Source of the DNA: Bacillota bacterium
Lineage (GTDB): Bacteria; Bacillota; DSM-12270; Thermacetogeniales; Thermacetogeniaceae
Direction: 5' to 3'
NCBI GenBank assembly: GCA_030627585.1
Contig: DAOURU010000024.1
Coordinates: 1 to 9,510, forward strand
DNA length: 9,510 nucleotides
The notes under the pieces were generated by a model that did not search any database, was not told the origin of the DNA, and saw nothing but the letters and a program-made list of their open reading frames with translations. The translations under genes and the position numbers were made by a program. Each line of letters begins with the position of its first letter. The stretch's first letter is position 1. Of this stretch, positions 1 through 6,628 are shown piece after piece.

Positions 1-1
1 C

Positions 2-1672
2 GGGGAAATTTTGGCAGTCAAGGGTTTGGGCGGTTTTCACCTGGTTTGCGACGCCCGCCGGCAGGAGGCGGTGGCTGCTTTGCGCCGCCGAAAAATCAGG
101 GAGTTCAAGCCTTTTGCCGTGATGTGCCGCGACTTGCGGGTTATCGAAAAATACTGTTTTGTTTCTTCAGAAGAGGCAGAACTTCTGGAAAGCCCGGCTC
201 ACCCCATCGTAATTTTGGAGCGTCGCCGTCAAGACGATTTACCCCCGGAGATTGCGCCGGGGATTGATACTTTAGGGGTGATGCTCCCCTATACTCCGCT
301 GCACCACTTGCTTTTTGACGACGATTTAGAGATTTTAATCATGACCAGCGCCAACATCAGCGACGACCCTTTAATTATAGATAACAAAGAGGCTCTGATG
401 AAGTTAAAGGGAATCGCCGATTACTACCTGATGCACGACCGCCGGATCTATAACCGGTGCGACGATTCGCTTGCTGCCGTGGTGGCAGGGGAGGTCCAGA
501 TTTACCGGCGGGCGCGGGGTTATGTCCCCTTGCCGGTAGATTTGCCCGGGGAGGTGCCCCCAATCCTTGGCTGCGGGGGAGAGCTGAAGAGTACTTTTTG
601 TATGACGAAGGGGAAAGGTGCTTATTTGAGCCAGCATTTGGGCGATTTAAATCACTATGGGAATTACCGCCAGTTTTTATACTCCATCCCTCGTTTTGAG
701 AAAATGCTGAATGTGAAGCCCGAGATTATTGCTTACGATTTGCATCCGGAATATATGGCCACCCGCTGGGCAAAACGCCAGGAGGGTTTGGTAAAGATTG
801 GCGTTCAGCACCACCACGCTCATATGGCCAGTTGCCTTGTCGAAAATCAGGCAACAGAGCCGGCGCTCGGGGTAATCTGTGATGGAACGGGGTACGGAAC
901 GGACGGCGCTATCTGGGGGTTTGAATTTTTCGCCGGCACCCCGGCACGGCTCGAACGGATCGCCCACCTGGCTTACATGCCTCTCCCCGGCGAGGTTACT
1001 GTGAAGCGGCCGGCGCGCATGGCTTTCACGTACCTGTACGAACTCTTTGGTTCGCGCGGTCTGAGGTGGGCACGCAAGTATCTCCCTACATTGCCCGAAG
1101 AGGAGCAGCAGGTTTTAATCCGGCAGTTGGAGAATAGATTCAATACTGTTCCCACCTCCAGCTGCGGGCGGCTTTTTGATGCTGTCTCCGTGCTGCTTGG
1201 CATCTGCACGCGGGTGCAGTACGAGGCGCAGGCGGCGATGGAAATGGAATCCAGGGCAGACCCGAATGTTCGGGACTTTTACGATTTTGAGTTCTTGACT
1301 CATACGAGGCCGTACCAGTTGGGAGTACGAGGGGTTTGGGAAGGGCTCTTAAGAGATTTGGAGCGTGGAACACAAGTTGAAGTCTGTGCCGGAAAATTTC
1401 ACCTGACCCTCGCGATGATGATCCTTTCTGTTTTGGAAAGGCTGCGAAAGGAAACAGGACTCGATCAGGTTGTGCTGAGCGGGGGGGTTTTCCAAAATAA
1501 TTTACTGTTTCGCCTGATGCGGGAGAAACTTGCCGGGGCCGGCTTCCAGGCTCTCGTGCACCGCAAGGTCCCGGCTAATGACGGGGGAATTTCGCTGGGT
1601 CAAGTTTATATCGCAAGCGAGGTGATCAAGGGAAATGTGTCTTGCAATACCGGCCAGGATTACAAAAATTAA
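2..1672 (+). CDS. hypF: HypF, carbamoyltransferase for [NiFe]-hydrogenase maturation (5' partial)
   Basis: HypF uses carbamoyl phosphate and ATP to form carbamoyl-adenylate, then carbamoylates the C-terminal cysteine of HypE, the first step in making the cyanide ligands of [NiFe] hydrogenases in the cytoplasm. The frame is open to the window edge and already reads GEILAVKGLGGFH, the classic start of the YrdC-like domain. About 200 residues are therefore missing (acylphosphatase domain and zinc fingers; the family is usually about 750 residues) and 556 are visible. The Kae1-like domain follows: HHHAH metal-binding motif at 809-823, DGTGYGTDG at 881-907, and SGGVFQNN at 1478-1501 near the C-terminus. 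I see no frameshift. The 3' end overlaps hypC by 38 bases, which implies translational coupling. The Met codon at 11 is internal, not the true start. Confidence 0.96.
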   Translation, partial: GEILAVKGLGGFHLVCDARRQEAVAALRRRKIREFKPFAVMCRDLRVIEKYCFVSSEEAELLESPAHPIVILERRRQDDLPPEIAPGIDTLGVMLPYTPLHHLLFDDDLEILIMTSANISDDPLIIDNKEALMKLKGIADYYLMHDRRIYNRCDDSLAAVVAGEVQIYRRARGYVPLPVDLPGEVPPILGCGGELKSTFCMTKGKGAYLSQHLGDLNHYGNYRQFLYSIPRFEKMLNVKPEIIAYDLHPEYMATRWAKRQEGLVKIGVQHHHAHMASCLVENQATEPALGVICDGTGYGTDGAIWGFEFFAGTPARLERIAHLAYMPLPGEVTVKRPARMAFTYLYELFGSRGLRWARKYLPTLPEEEQQVLIRQLENRFNTVPTSSCGRLFDAVSVLLGICTRVQYEAQAAMEMESRADPNVRDFYDFEFLTHTRPYQLGVRGVWEGLLRDLERGTQVEVCAGKFHLTLAMMILSVLERLRKETGLDQVVLSGGVFQNNLLFRLMREKLAGAGFQALVHRKVPANDGGISLGQVYIASEVIKGNVSCNTGQDYKN

Positions 1673-1859
1673 AGGCATGCTTGCTGAAGTCGATTTAGGA
1701 GGCAACACGAAAGAAATCAACATCACTCTTACACCGGAAGCAAAAGTTGGGGATTATGTTCTTCTGCACGCCGGTTTTGCCATCCAGGTCATTGACGAAA
1801 AGGCCGCCGAAGAAATTTTTGAAGCATGGGAGGAAGCTTATGCAGCCTTACAAGAGTAA
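1635..1859 (+). CDS. hypC: HypC, hydrogenase maturation chaperone
   Basis: HypC is a small OB-fold chaperone that binds iron with HypD while CN and CO ligands are added, then delivers the Fe(CN)2CO unit to the hydrogenase large subunit. The 74-residue length is normal for HypC/HupF. The protein starts MCLAIP; Cys2 is the essential iron-binding residue exposed once the initiator Met is removed. The family motif GDYVLLHAGFA lies at residues 39-49, including conserved His45. The start is supported by the fixed MCLAIP terminus and by the ribosome site GAGGTGATC at 1619-1627, 7 bases upstream. This site lies inside the end of hypF. The 3' end overlaps hypD by 20 bases. Confidence 0.97.
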   Translation: MCLAIPARITKIKGMLAEVDLGGNTKEINITLTPEAKVGDYVLLHAGFAIQVIDEKAAEEIFEAWEEAYAALQE

Positions 1860-2937
1860 AAAAGAATACGCACGCTATCTTTTAGACCGGCTGCAGCAGG
1901 AAGCCGACCGCCCCCTTACGGCAATGGAGGTATGCGGAACTCATACTGTAGCTATCGCCCGAAGCGGACTGCGCGCGCTATTACCCCAGCACATTCGGCT
2001 CATCTCGGGTCCCGGCTGTCCGGTTTGCGTGACAGATGATGCCGATCTTGATTATGCAATTGCCCTCGCCCGCGAAAAAGGGGTCATCCTGGCTACTTTT
2101 GGGGATATGATGCGGGTGCCCGGCACGTCCAGCAGCCTTCAGCAGGAAAAAAGCCGCGGGGCCGATGTCCGGGTCGTCTATTCCCCGACCGATGCTTTAA
2201 CTCTGGCTGCGGAAAACCCGGATGCGCAGGTTGTATTTTTGGCGGTTGGTTTTGAGACAACAGTGCCGACGATAGCCGTAGCGCTGGAACAGGCGATTCA
2301 GCAGGGGGTAAAAAATTTTTCTCTTTTTTCACTTCACAAACTGGTGCCGCCGGTAATGGAGGCATTATTGGAGGATCCGGAGGTTAAAATCGATGCCTTT
2401 CTAAACCCCGGCCATGTTTGCACCATTCTGGGGAGCGAACCTTTTCAGTTTGTGGCCGAAAAGTACGGAAAGCCTTGTGTTGTCGCCGGATTTGAGGCTG
2501 TTGACATTTTAGAGGCCCTCCTTTTGATTGTGCGCCAGTACCGGGAAGAGCGTCCCGCCGTGGAAATCCAGTACAAGCGGGCGGTGCGTCCGGAGGGCAA
2601 CCATGTGGCGCGCGCCTATATTGATAAGTACTTTATTCCGGCTTCAGCGCGCTGGCGGGGGATCGGAGAGGTTCCAGGGAGCGGGCTCGTGCTCCGGGAG
2701 GAGTTTGCGCAGTGGGATGCCGCGCGGCGCTTTTCCTTGACAGTAGCGCCTGGCAAGCGCGTGCGAAAGTGCGCCTGCGGAGAGGTTTTAAAAGGCCTCA
2801 AATTACCCCATGAGTGCCCCCTCTTCGGTAAGGCCTGCACACCAATGAAGCCGGTGGGCCCCTGCATGGTATCTACCGAGGGTTCCTGTGCTGCTTACTA
2901 TCGCTACGGGGAGCAGAAAGTTGGTGGAGCGATTTGA
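1840..2937 (+). CDS. hypD: HypD, Fe-S scaffold protein of hydrogenase maturation
   Basis: HypD is the [4Fe-4S] scaffold on which, with HypC, the Fe(CN)2CO group is assembled. I chose the ATG at 1840, which gives MQPYKSKKEYA and 365 residues, typical for the family. An in-frame ATG at 1747 would add 31 residues translated from hypC sequence and has no good ribosome site, whereas GGGAGGAAG sits just before 1840. Conserved motifs are present: CGTHT at residues 32-36, GPGCPVC at 57-63, GFETT at 137-141 and NPGH at 189-192. The C-terminal cysteine cluster (Cys311, 313, 326, 333, 342, 350) includes the cluster ligands. The stop codon overlaps the hypE start by 4 bases. Confidence 0.97.
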   Translation: MQPYKSKKEYARYLLDRLQQEADRPLTAMEVCGTHTVAIARSGLRALLPQHIRLISGPGCPVCVTDDADLDYAIALAREKGVILATFGDMMRVPGTSSSLQQEKSRGADVRVVYSPTDALTLAAENPDAQVVFLAVGFETTVPTIAVALEQAIQQGVKNFSLFSLHKLVPPVMEALLEDPEVKIDAFLNPGHVCTILGSEPFQFVAEKYGKPCVVAGFEAVDILEALLLIVRQYREERPAVEIQYKRAVRPEGNHVARAYIDKYFIPASARWRGIGEVPGSGLVLREEFAQWDAARRFSLTVAPGKRVRKCACGEVLKGLKLPHECPLFGKACTPMKPVGPCMVSTEGSCAAYYRYGEQKVGGAI

Positions 2938-3959
2938 AAAAAACAGAACAAGACGAGGTCATCCTGCTCGGTCACGGCAGCGGCGGCATCCTAACCCACC
3001 AGCTCATAAAAACAGTTTTCCAAGATGCTTTTGAAAATGCGATTTTAGATGAAATGCTGGATGCTGCTCTTCTGAATTTGCCCCACGGCAGGATAGCCTT
3101 CACAACTGATTCTTTTGTCGTAGATCCTGTTTTTTTCCCGGGCGGCGATATCGGAAAACTGGCCATCTGCGGAACAGTCAACGATCTGGCCGTGAGCGGG
3201 GCCAAACCTTTATATATCAGTGCTGCTTTCATTATTGAGGAGGGTTTTCCTCCTTCGGATCTCAGGCGGATCGTAAGTTCGATGCGGGAAACCGCCCTTG
3301 CCGCAGAAGTTCGCGTCGTTACAGGAGACACGAAGGTTGTAGGACGGGGGAGTGCAGATAAAATTTTTATCAACACGACCGGAATCGGCCTGGTTCCTGA
3401 GGGGCGCCGACTGTCCCCGCGCCGCATTCAAAGCGGGGATGTAGTCATTGTAAGCGGTTCGATAGGGGAACACGGGCTGGCGATTCTTGCCCGGCGGGAG
3501 GGGCTATCCTTTACGACCCCTGTCGTGAGCGACTCTACGGCTCTGCACAGGCTGGCTGAAGCAGTTCTTGCTGCCGGCGGCGCGGGTATAAAATGCATGC
3601 GCGATCCCACGCGGGGCGGATTGGCGACAACTCTGAACGAACTGGCAGCCCAAAGCGGAAAGGGGATCCTGGTTCAGGAGGAACTCCTTCCCATCCGGCG
3701 CGAGGTTGCCGGTGGCTGCGAGATGCTGGGGATCGATCCTTTATATCTGGCAAATGAGGGAAAACTAATTGTAGTCGCGGCCCCGGAAGCTGCGCCGCAG
3801 GTCCTTGAGGCGATGCGGAGTTTGCCGGAAGGAGAGGCTGCGGTGCAGATCGGTAGGATTATTGAAGATGAACCGGGGCTTGTCCTTTTAGAAACCGAAT
3901 TAGGAGCAACCCGGATTTTGACGATGCTGGAAGGGGAACCTTTGCCCCGGATTTGTTAA
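2934..3959 (+). CDS. hypE: HypE, carbamoyl dehydratase of hydrogenase maturation
   Basis: HypE accepts the carbamoyl group from HypF on its C-terminal cysteine and dehydrates it with ATP to a thiocyanate, the donor of the cyanide ligand. It belongs to the PurM/SelD-like ATP-binding fold. At 341 residues it is full length. Motifs seen are GHGSGG at 13-18, TDS at 58-60, GTVNDLAVSGA at 80-90, GDTKVV at 131-136, RDPTRGG at 223-229 and the diagnostic PRIC C-terminus at 338-341 with the reactive Cys341. The start is TTG at 2934, which overlaps the hypD stop, with GGTGGAGC at 2923-2930 as ribosome site. It is the last hyp gene. An 87-base gap without a convincing terminator separates it from the next gene. 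Confidence 0.97.
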   Translation: MKKTEQDEVILLGHGSGGILTHQLIKTVFQDAFENAILDEMLDAALLNLPHGRIAFTTDSFVVDPVFFPGGDIGKLAICGTVNDLAVSGAKPLYISAAFIIEEGFPPSDLRRIVSSMRETALAAEVRVVTGDTKVVGRGSADKIFINTTGIGLVPEGRRLSPRRIQSGDVVIVSGSIGEHGLAILARREGLSFTTPVVSDSTALHRLAEAVLAAGGAGIKCMRDPTRGGLATTLNELAAQSGKGILVQEELLPIRREVAGGCEMLGIDPLYLANEGKLIVVAAPEAAPQVLEAMRSLPEGEAAVQIGRIIEDEPGLVLLETELGATRILTMLEGEPLPRIC

Positions 3960-4046
3960 GCTTACTGCGAAGGCTGCTTGTTTAAGTTCCGGCCTGAAAT
4001 AAAGGCGTTTCCGGCCCTCAACCTCAAGCTCTAGTTAAGGTGAATT

Positions 4047-4826
4047 ATGAAAGGACAGGATTCTCTCTCTTTAGAAAAAACAGAAAATTTTCGACAAACG
4101 GACTTTCCAAACCTGCGGCCCCCCTGGGGGCTCAAAGAAATCCTGATGATTATCGGCCTTGTTTATTTATGCGGCTTTTCTTTCAGCCTGTTCGGTACCC
4201 GGCTTGTTCTCCGGGTACTCTCCTTTTTTCCCGGCCTGGGCAGCCCCGAACTTGCCTCATTCTTGCTGGCAGGCCTCGTTCAGGCTCTTGTGCTGGGAGG
4301 GCTTGTTTTGGGTTTTGCCCGCGCCAAGTACCGCGCTCCTCTGGCGTACCTGGGCCTGAGCCGTTTCTCCTGGCACGATTTTTTGATTACCGGTCTGGGG
4401 GGAGGCCTGGTTGTTTTCAGCCTGGTCATCCTTGCGATGGGGCTGATTATTTTACTTTTGCCTTATTACCCGCAGCCCCAGCCCTTTGCCGGGGTGATTC
4501 TGGAAACGCACAACTGGCGGGAACTGCTGGTTCTCCTGGCGCTCGGGGGAGTTCTTGCTCCGCTTGGCGAAGAACTCTACTTCCGCGGTTTTGTTTACCC
4601 GGTATTTCGCTTCCATTTCGGTCTTTTTCCTGCTGTTTTAATCACTTCCGCCTTTTTCGCGGCTCTCCATTTTGATTTGGTTCGCTTTCTCCCTCTTGCG
4701 CTGGGAGGCGCGGGACTTGCCCTGATTTGCGAAAAAACAGGATCTCTCTTTCCGGCCCTGGCGGCCCATAGCATCTGGAACGTGGCGATGACTATCCTTA
4801 TCTTCTTGGGCGGGAGGACCTTGTAG
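4047..4826 (+). CDS. CPBP-family (CAAX-protease-like) intramembrane metalloprotease
   Basis: This 259-residue multi-pass membrane protein belongs to the CPBP/Abi (Rce1-like) family of putative glutamate-type intramembrane proteases. The three family motifs are present in order: EELYFRG (Glu175, Glu176, Arg180), FAALH (Phe204, His208) and HSIWN (His241, Asn245). The N-terminal 30 residues are polar; hydrophobic segments follow at roughly 31-60, 70-92, 110-140, 158-175 and 190 to the end. The ATG at 4047 has TAAGGTGA at 4036-4043 upstream. Family members process lipidated peptides, confer bacteriocin self-immunity or act as protein adaptors; the substrate here cannot be read from sequence. It lies 87 bases after hypE in the same direction and could be co-transcribed, but nothing ties it to hydrogenase maturation. 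Confidence 0.88.
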   Translation: MKGQDSLSLEKTENFRQTDFPNLRPPWGLKEILMIIGLVYLCGFSFSLFGTRLVLRVLSFFPGLGSPELASFLLAGLVQALVLGGLVLGFARAKYRAPLAYLGLSRFSWHDFLITGLGGGLVVFSLVILAMGLIILLLPYYPQPQPFAGVILETHNWRELLVLLALGGVLAPLGEELYFRGFVYPVFRFHFGLFPAVLITSAFFAALHFDLVRFLPLALGGAGLALICEKTGSLFPALAAHSIWNVAMTILIFLGGRTL

Positions 4827-5089
4827 ATCAACCTCCTTGCGTAATCTCGCTGATCAAGAACTATCCTGAATGAATTATTAATCCTCTCAAAGATCCATCG
4901 ATGACAGTAAAGCGGAAATCGATGCCTTAAAGGAAAAAGGGGTTATTTCAATTTTGAATTATCGTTGCTCGGGCCGCTAAACCTGCCAAATTAATGCTTA
5001 GCTGAGGTGACCCTTTATCGATTTGATTTTTTGATTTGATCATTGTTCAGTTTTAGGGGAATGCTATTTTCACATTAAAAAATAAAAAA
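4827..5089. other. Intergenic stretch without a clear gene
   Basis: These 263 bases are more AT-rich than the hyp region. A short open stretch at 4882-4980 (+) encodes 32 residues containing KAEIDALKEKGVIS, which looks protein-like and could be a relic, but it has no start codon with a ribosome site and I cannot assign it. A run of TTTGAT repeats lies near 5020-5040. The last 20 bases before the tRNA are T-rich on the minus strand and probably help end the tRNA transcript, but no hairpin precedes them. I see no convincing terminator for the upstream + strand gene. Confidence 0.5.
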
Positions 5090-5164
5090 TGGCGCGCCCG
5101 GCAGGAATCGAACCTGCGCACCTGGCTCCGGAGGCCAGCGCTCTATCCCCTGAGCTACGGGCGC
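5090..5164 (-). tRNA. tRNA-Arg (anticodon CCG)
   Basis: Read on the minus strand this folds into a full cloverleaf of 75 nt with the CCA encoded. The acceptor stem GCGCCCG pairs with CGGGCGC, the discriminator base is G, the D arm has GCTC and GAGC, the anticodon stem CTGGC pairs with GCCAG around the loop CTCCGGA, and the T arm is GCAGG-TTCGATT-CCTGC. The loop centre CCG reads the arginine codon CGG. No intron or mismatch is visible. It is transcribed away from the YjbQ gene. Confidence 0.97.
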
Positions 5165-5176
5165 GTTCCAATCTTA

Positions 5177-5205
5177 ATTTTACTCATTGAGAGAAGAATT
5201 GTCAA
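5177..5205 (-). promoter_or_regulatory. Housekeeping promoter of tRNA-Arg
   Basis: On the minus strand TTGACA (5200-5205) and TAAAAT (5177-5182) are separated by exactly 17 bases. This is a near-consensus vegetative sigma factor promoter, and it predicts a start about 6 bases before the mature tRNA 5' end. It occupies the leader region of the divergent YjbQ gene. Confidence 0.88.
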
Positions 5206-5237
5206 ACCCGAATCTTAAGCATAAAGGGGGAACTGCC

Positions 5238-5648
5238 ATGAACAAAGTAATTAACCTGGAAACTACCCGACAGATTGAATTTATCGATATTACTAGCCTA
5301 ATTAGAAAAGAGGTTGAAGCCAGGAACTGTCGGGAAGGGATCTGCTTTCTTTATGTACCACATACGACGGCGGCACTTACGATAAATGAAAATGCAGACC
5401 CAGATGTTATTCGAGATCTTAACCATACCATGGAAAAACTTGTTCCGGTCAAGGGCAACTACTTTCATCGAGAAGGAAATGCCCATGCCCATGTTAAAGC
5501 CAGCTTGTTGGGGGGTTCAACGTTTATTTTCATAAGAGATGGTAAATTGCTTTTAGGAACCTGGCAGGGGATTTATTTTTGTGAATTTGACGGGCCCCGC
5601 CGGCGCTCTTTATATCTCAGGATCATGCAGGAGAATAGCACTTATTAG
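5238..5648 (+). CDS. YjbQ/UPF0047 family protein
   Basis: This 136-residue protein matches the compact UPF0047 (YjbQ) family over its whole length. Family features seen are PHTTAALTINENAD at residues 41-54 (His42), His77, the HAH pair at 83-85, and GTWQGIYFCEFDGPRR at 107-122. The clustered histidines form the conserved putative active or metal site. E. coli YjbQ has weak thiamine phosphate synthase activity, but the main role of the family is not settled. I chose ATG 5238 because AAAGGGGG at 5223-5230 is well placed. An in-frame ATG at 5187 lies inside the divergent tRNA promoter and has no ribosome site. The DUF3786 gene follows 38 bases later, so the two probably form an operon. Confidence 0.92.
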   Translation: MNKVINLETTRQIEFIDITSLIRKEVEARNCREGICFLYVPHTTAALTINENADPDVIRDLNHTMEKLVPVKGNYFHREGNAHAHVKASLLGGSTFIFIRDGKLLLGTWQGIYFCEFDGPRRRSLYLRIMQENSTY

Positions 5649-5686
5649 CGAAGTTTATATCCAAGAAGAAACTTGGAGGGATTAGA

Positions 5687-6337
5687 TTGGATAAACTTAA
5701 AGCCTTAAACAAAACTTTTATGAACTGGGATGTAACATTAAAGCTGGCCCAAAAAAAACTTGGCGAACTTAAACCTCAAGACATTGCCTGGCGGGCTAGA
5801 GTTAAATATGATGAAACCCAAAAAGAGTTTTTTGTTATGTTTTTAAATGAGGAATATCATGTTAAGTACCCCTCGGGAGATGTTTACCGTCCCCAAGGGG
5901 AGGACGTACCTATAGCCAGCAAGATTTTAATTCTTCATTATTTATCTTCCGCCGAAGGGGTTCCTTTGCATCACAAGTGGATTTCCTTTAAAGAACTTCC
6001 CTCGGGTCAGATTTATATTAATCCGTTTTACAATCGAGCAATCCGGCCTTTAATTAAGCTGTTTGGACAAGATCCAGGCGCATTAGTTAAAGCAGGACTG
6101 GCACTGGGGGGAAAAAGGGAAAGCTTGGGTGATAGCAGTATCACGGTTCCGGTCTTTCCAATGGTCCCTGTAACATATGTAATTTGGGAAGGCGACGAAG
6201 AATTTCCGCCTTCCGGTAATATCCTTTTCGATAGCTCTGCTCCTAATTATCTTCCAGTCGAAGATTATGCGGTGATTGCAGGTATGGTTGTACAAGAATT
6301 AAGAAAAAAAGCGGATCAATTGATCCAGGGAACATAA
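5687..6337 (+). CDS. DUF3786 domain protein
   Basis: The 216-residue soluble protein fits the DUF3786 family of anaerobic bacteria and archaea, whose function is unknown; members are often found near corrinoid and one-carbon genes. Features that recall the family are the central ILHYLSSAEGVPLHHKWISF segment (residues 86-105), the following ELPSGQIY, and the C-terminal LPVEDYAVIAGMVVQEL. It has no signal peptide or membrane segment, and no cysteine cluster. The start is TTG at 5687 with GGAGGG at 5675-5680. It lies directly after the YjbQ gene on the same strand. I see no hairpin terminator after it. The family call is from remembered sequence character, not from a search. Confidence 0.78.
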   Translation: MDKLKALNKTFMNWDVTLKLAQKKLGELKPQDIAWRARVKYDETQKEFFVMFLNEEYHVKYPSGDVYRPQGEDVPIASKILILHYLSSAEGVPLHHKWISFKELPSGQIYINPFYNRAIRPLIKLFGQDPGALVKAGLALGGKRESLGDSSITVPVFPMVPVTYVIWEGDEEFPPSGNILFDSSAPNYLPVEDYAVIAGMVVQELRKKADQLIQGT

Positions 6338-6427
6338 AAATCCCTCCCCTAACTCATGAAATGGTTTTTTAAAGCATATATATTCGTTAAGAAGCTTTTT
6401 GCCTGCACCTTTTTCTTTCTCAAGGAG

Positions 6428-6433
6428 TATAAT
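6428..6433 (+). promoter_or_regulatory. Possible -10 element upstream of spoVM-like gene
   Basis: TATAAT lies 35 bases before the TTG start. No good -35 hexamer exists at 16-18 bases upstream, so this is either a weak vegetative promoter or a site for another sigma factor. B. subtilis spoVM is a mother-cell (sigma-E) gene, but I cannot fit a convincing sigma-E -35 box here. Confidence 0.3.
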
Positions 6434-6467
6434 AGGGAAAGAAAAAGCATCTAGAGAGGTGGTAATC

Positions 6468-6533
6468 TTGAAAGTTTATTTTATTAAACTACCACGTTTC
6501 CTGCGGGATCTTTTGAAAAAGGTAGTCAAGTAA
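6468..6533 (+). CDS. spoVM: SpoVM-like sporulation peptide
   Basis: A 21-residue ORF starts at TTG with a good ribosome site (AGAGGTGG, 6455-6462, 5-base spacer). Its first twelve residues, MKVYFIKLPRFL, match 9 of 12 with B. subtilis SpoVM (MKFYTIKLPKFL), including Pro9, which is important for recognising membrane curvature. SpoVM is an amphipathic helix that marks the convex forespore membrane and recruits SpoIVA to start coat assembly. The remaining nine residues alternate basic and hydrophobic residues, as expected for such a helix. Here Arg-Asp replaces Gly-Gly at 13-14, and the peptide is 5 residues shorter than in B. subtilis. A perfect-fit terminator begins 2 bases after the stop, so the gene is a single-gene unit. 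Confidence 0.85.
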   Translation: MKVYFIKLPRFLRDLLKKVVK

Positions 6534-6535
6534 AG

Positions 6536-6565
6536 AAAAAGCGGCCTTCCCCCGGGCTGCTTTTT
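6536..6565 (+). terminator. Rho-independent terminator after spoVM
   Basis: The arm at 6536-6546 (AAAAAGCGGCC) pairs with 6555-6565 (GGCTGCTTTTT) with one G-U pair and an 8-base loop. The 3' arm itself forms the T run. Confidence 0.9.
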
Positions 6566-6628
6566 AAATTAGGCATAATTAATCTTCACCATGCATTAAT
6601 TTACCATAGAATTCTTCTCGGGCAGTGA

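Noticed and set aside
1747..1839. Upstream ATG extension of hypD
   Set aside because: The extra 31 residues are hypC coding sequence in another frame and the family starts at the position chosen here.
3981..4020. GCCT/AGGC hairpin after hypE as a terminator
   Set aside because: The stem is only 4 bp with a 7-base loop and is followed by GTTT rather than a T run.
4595..4831. Minus-strand ORF with AAGGAGG directly before a TTG
   Set aside because: It overlaps the CPBP catalytic region antisense, the ribosome site has no spacer and the product is arginine- and lysine-rich without family features.
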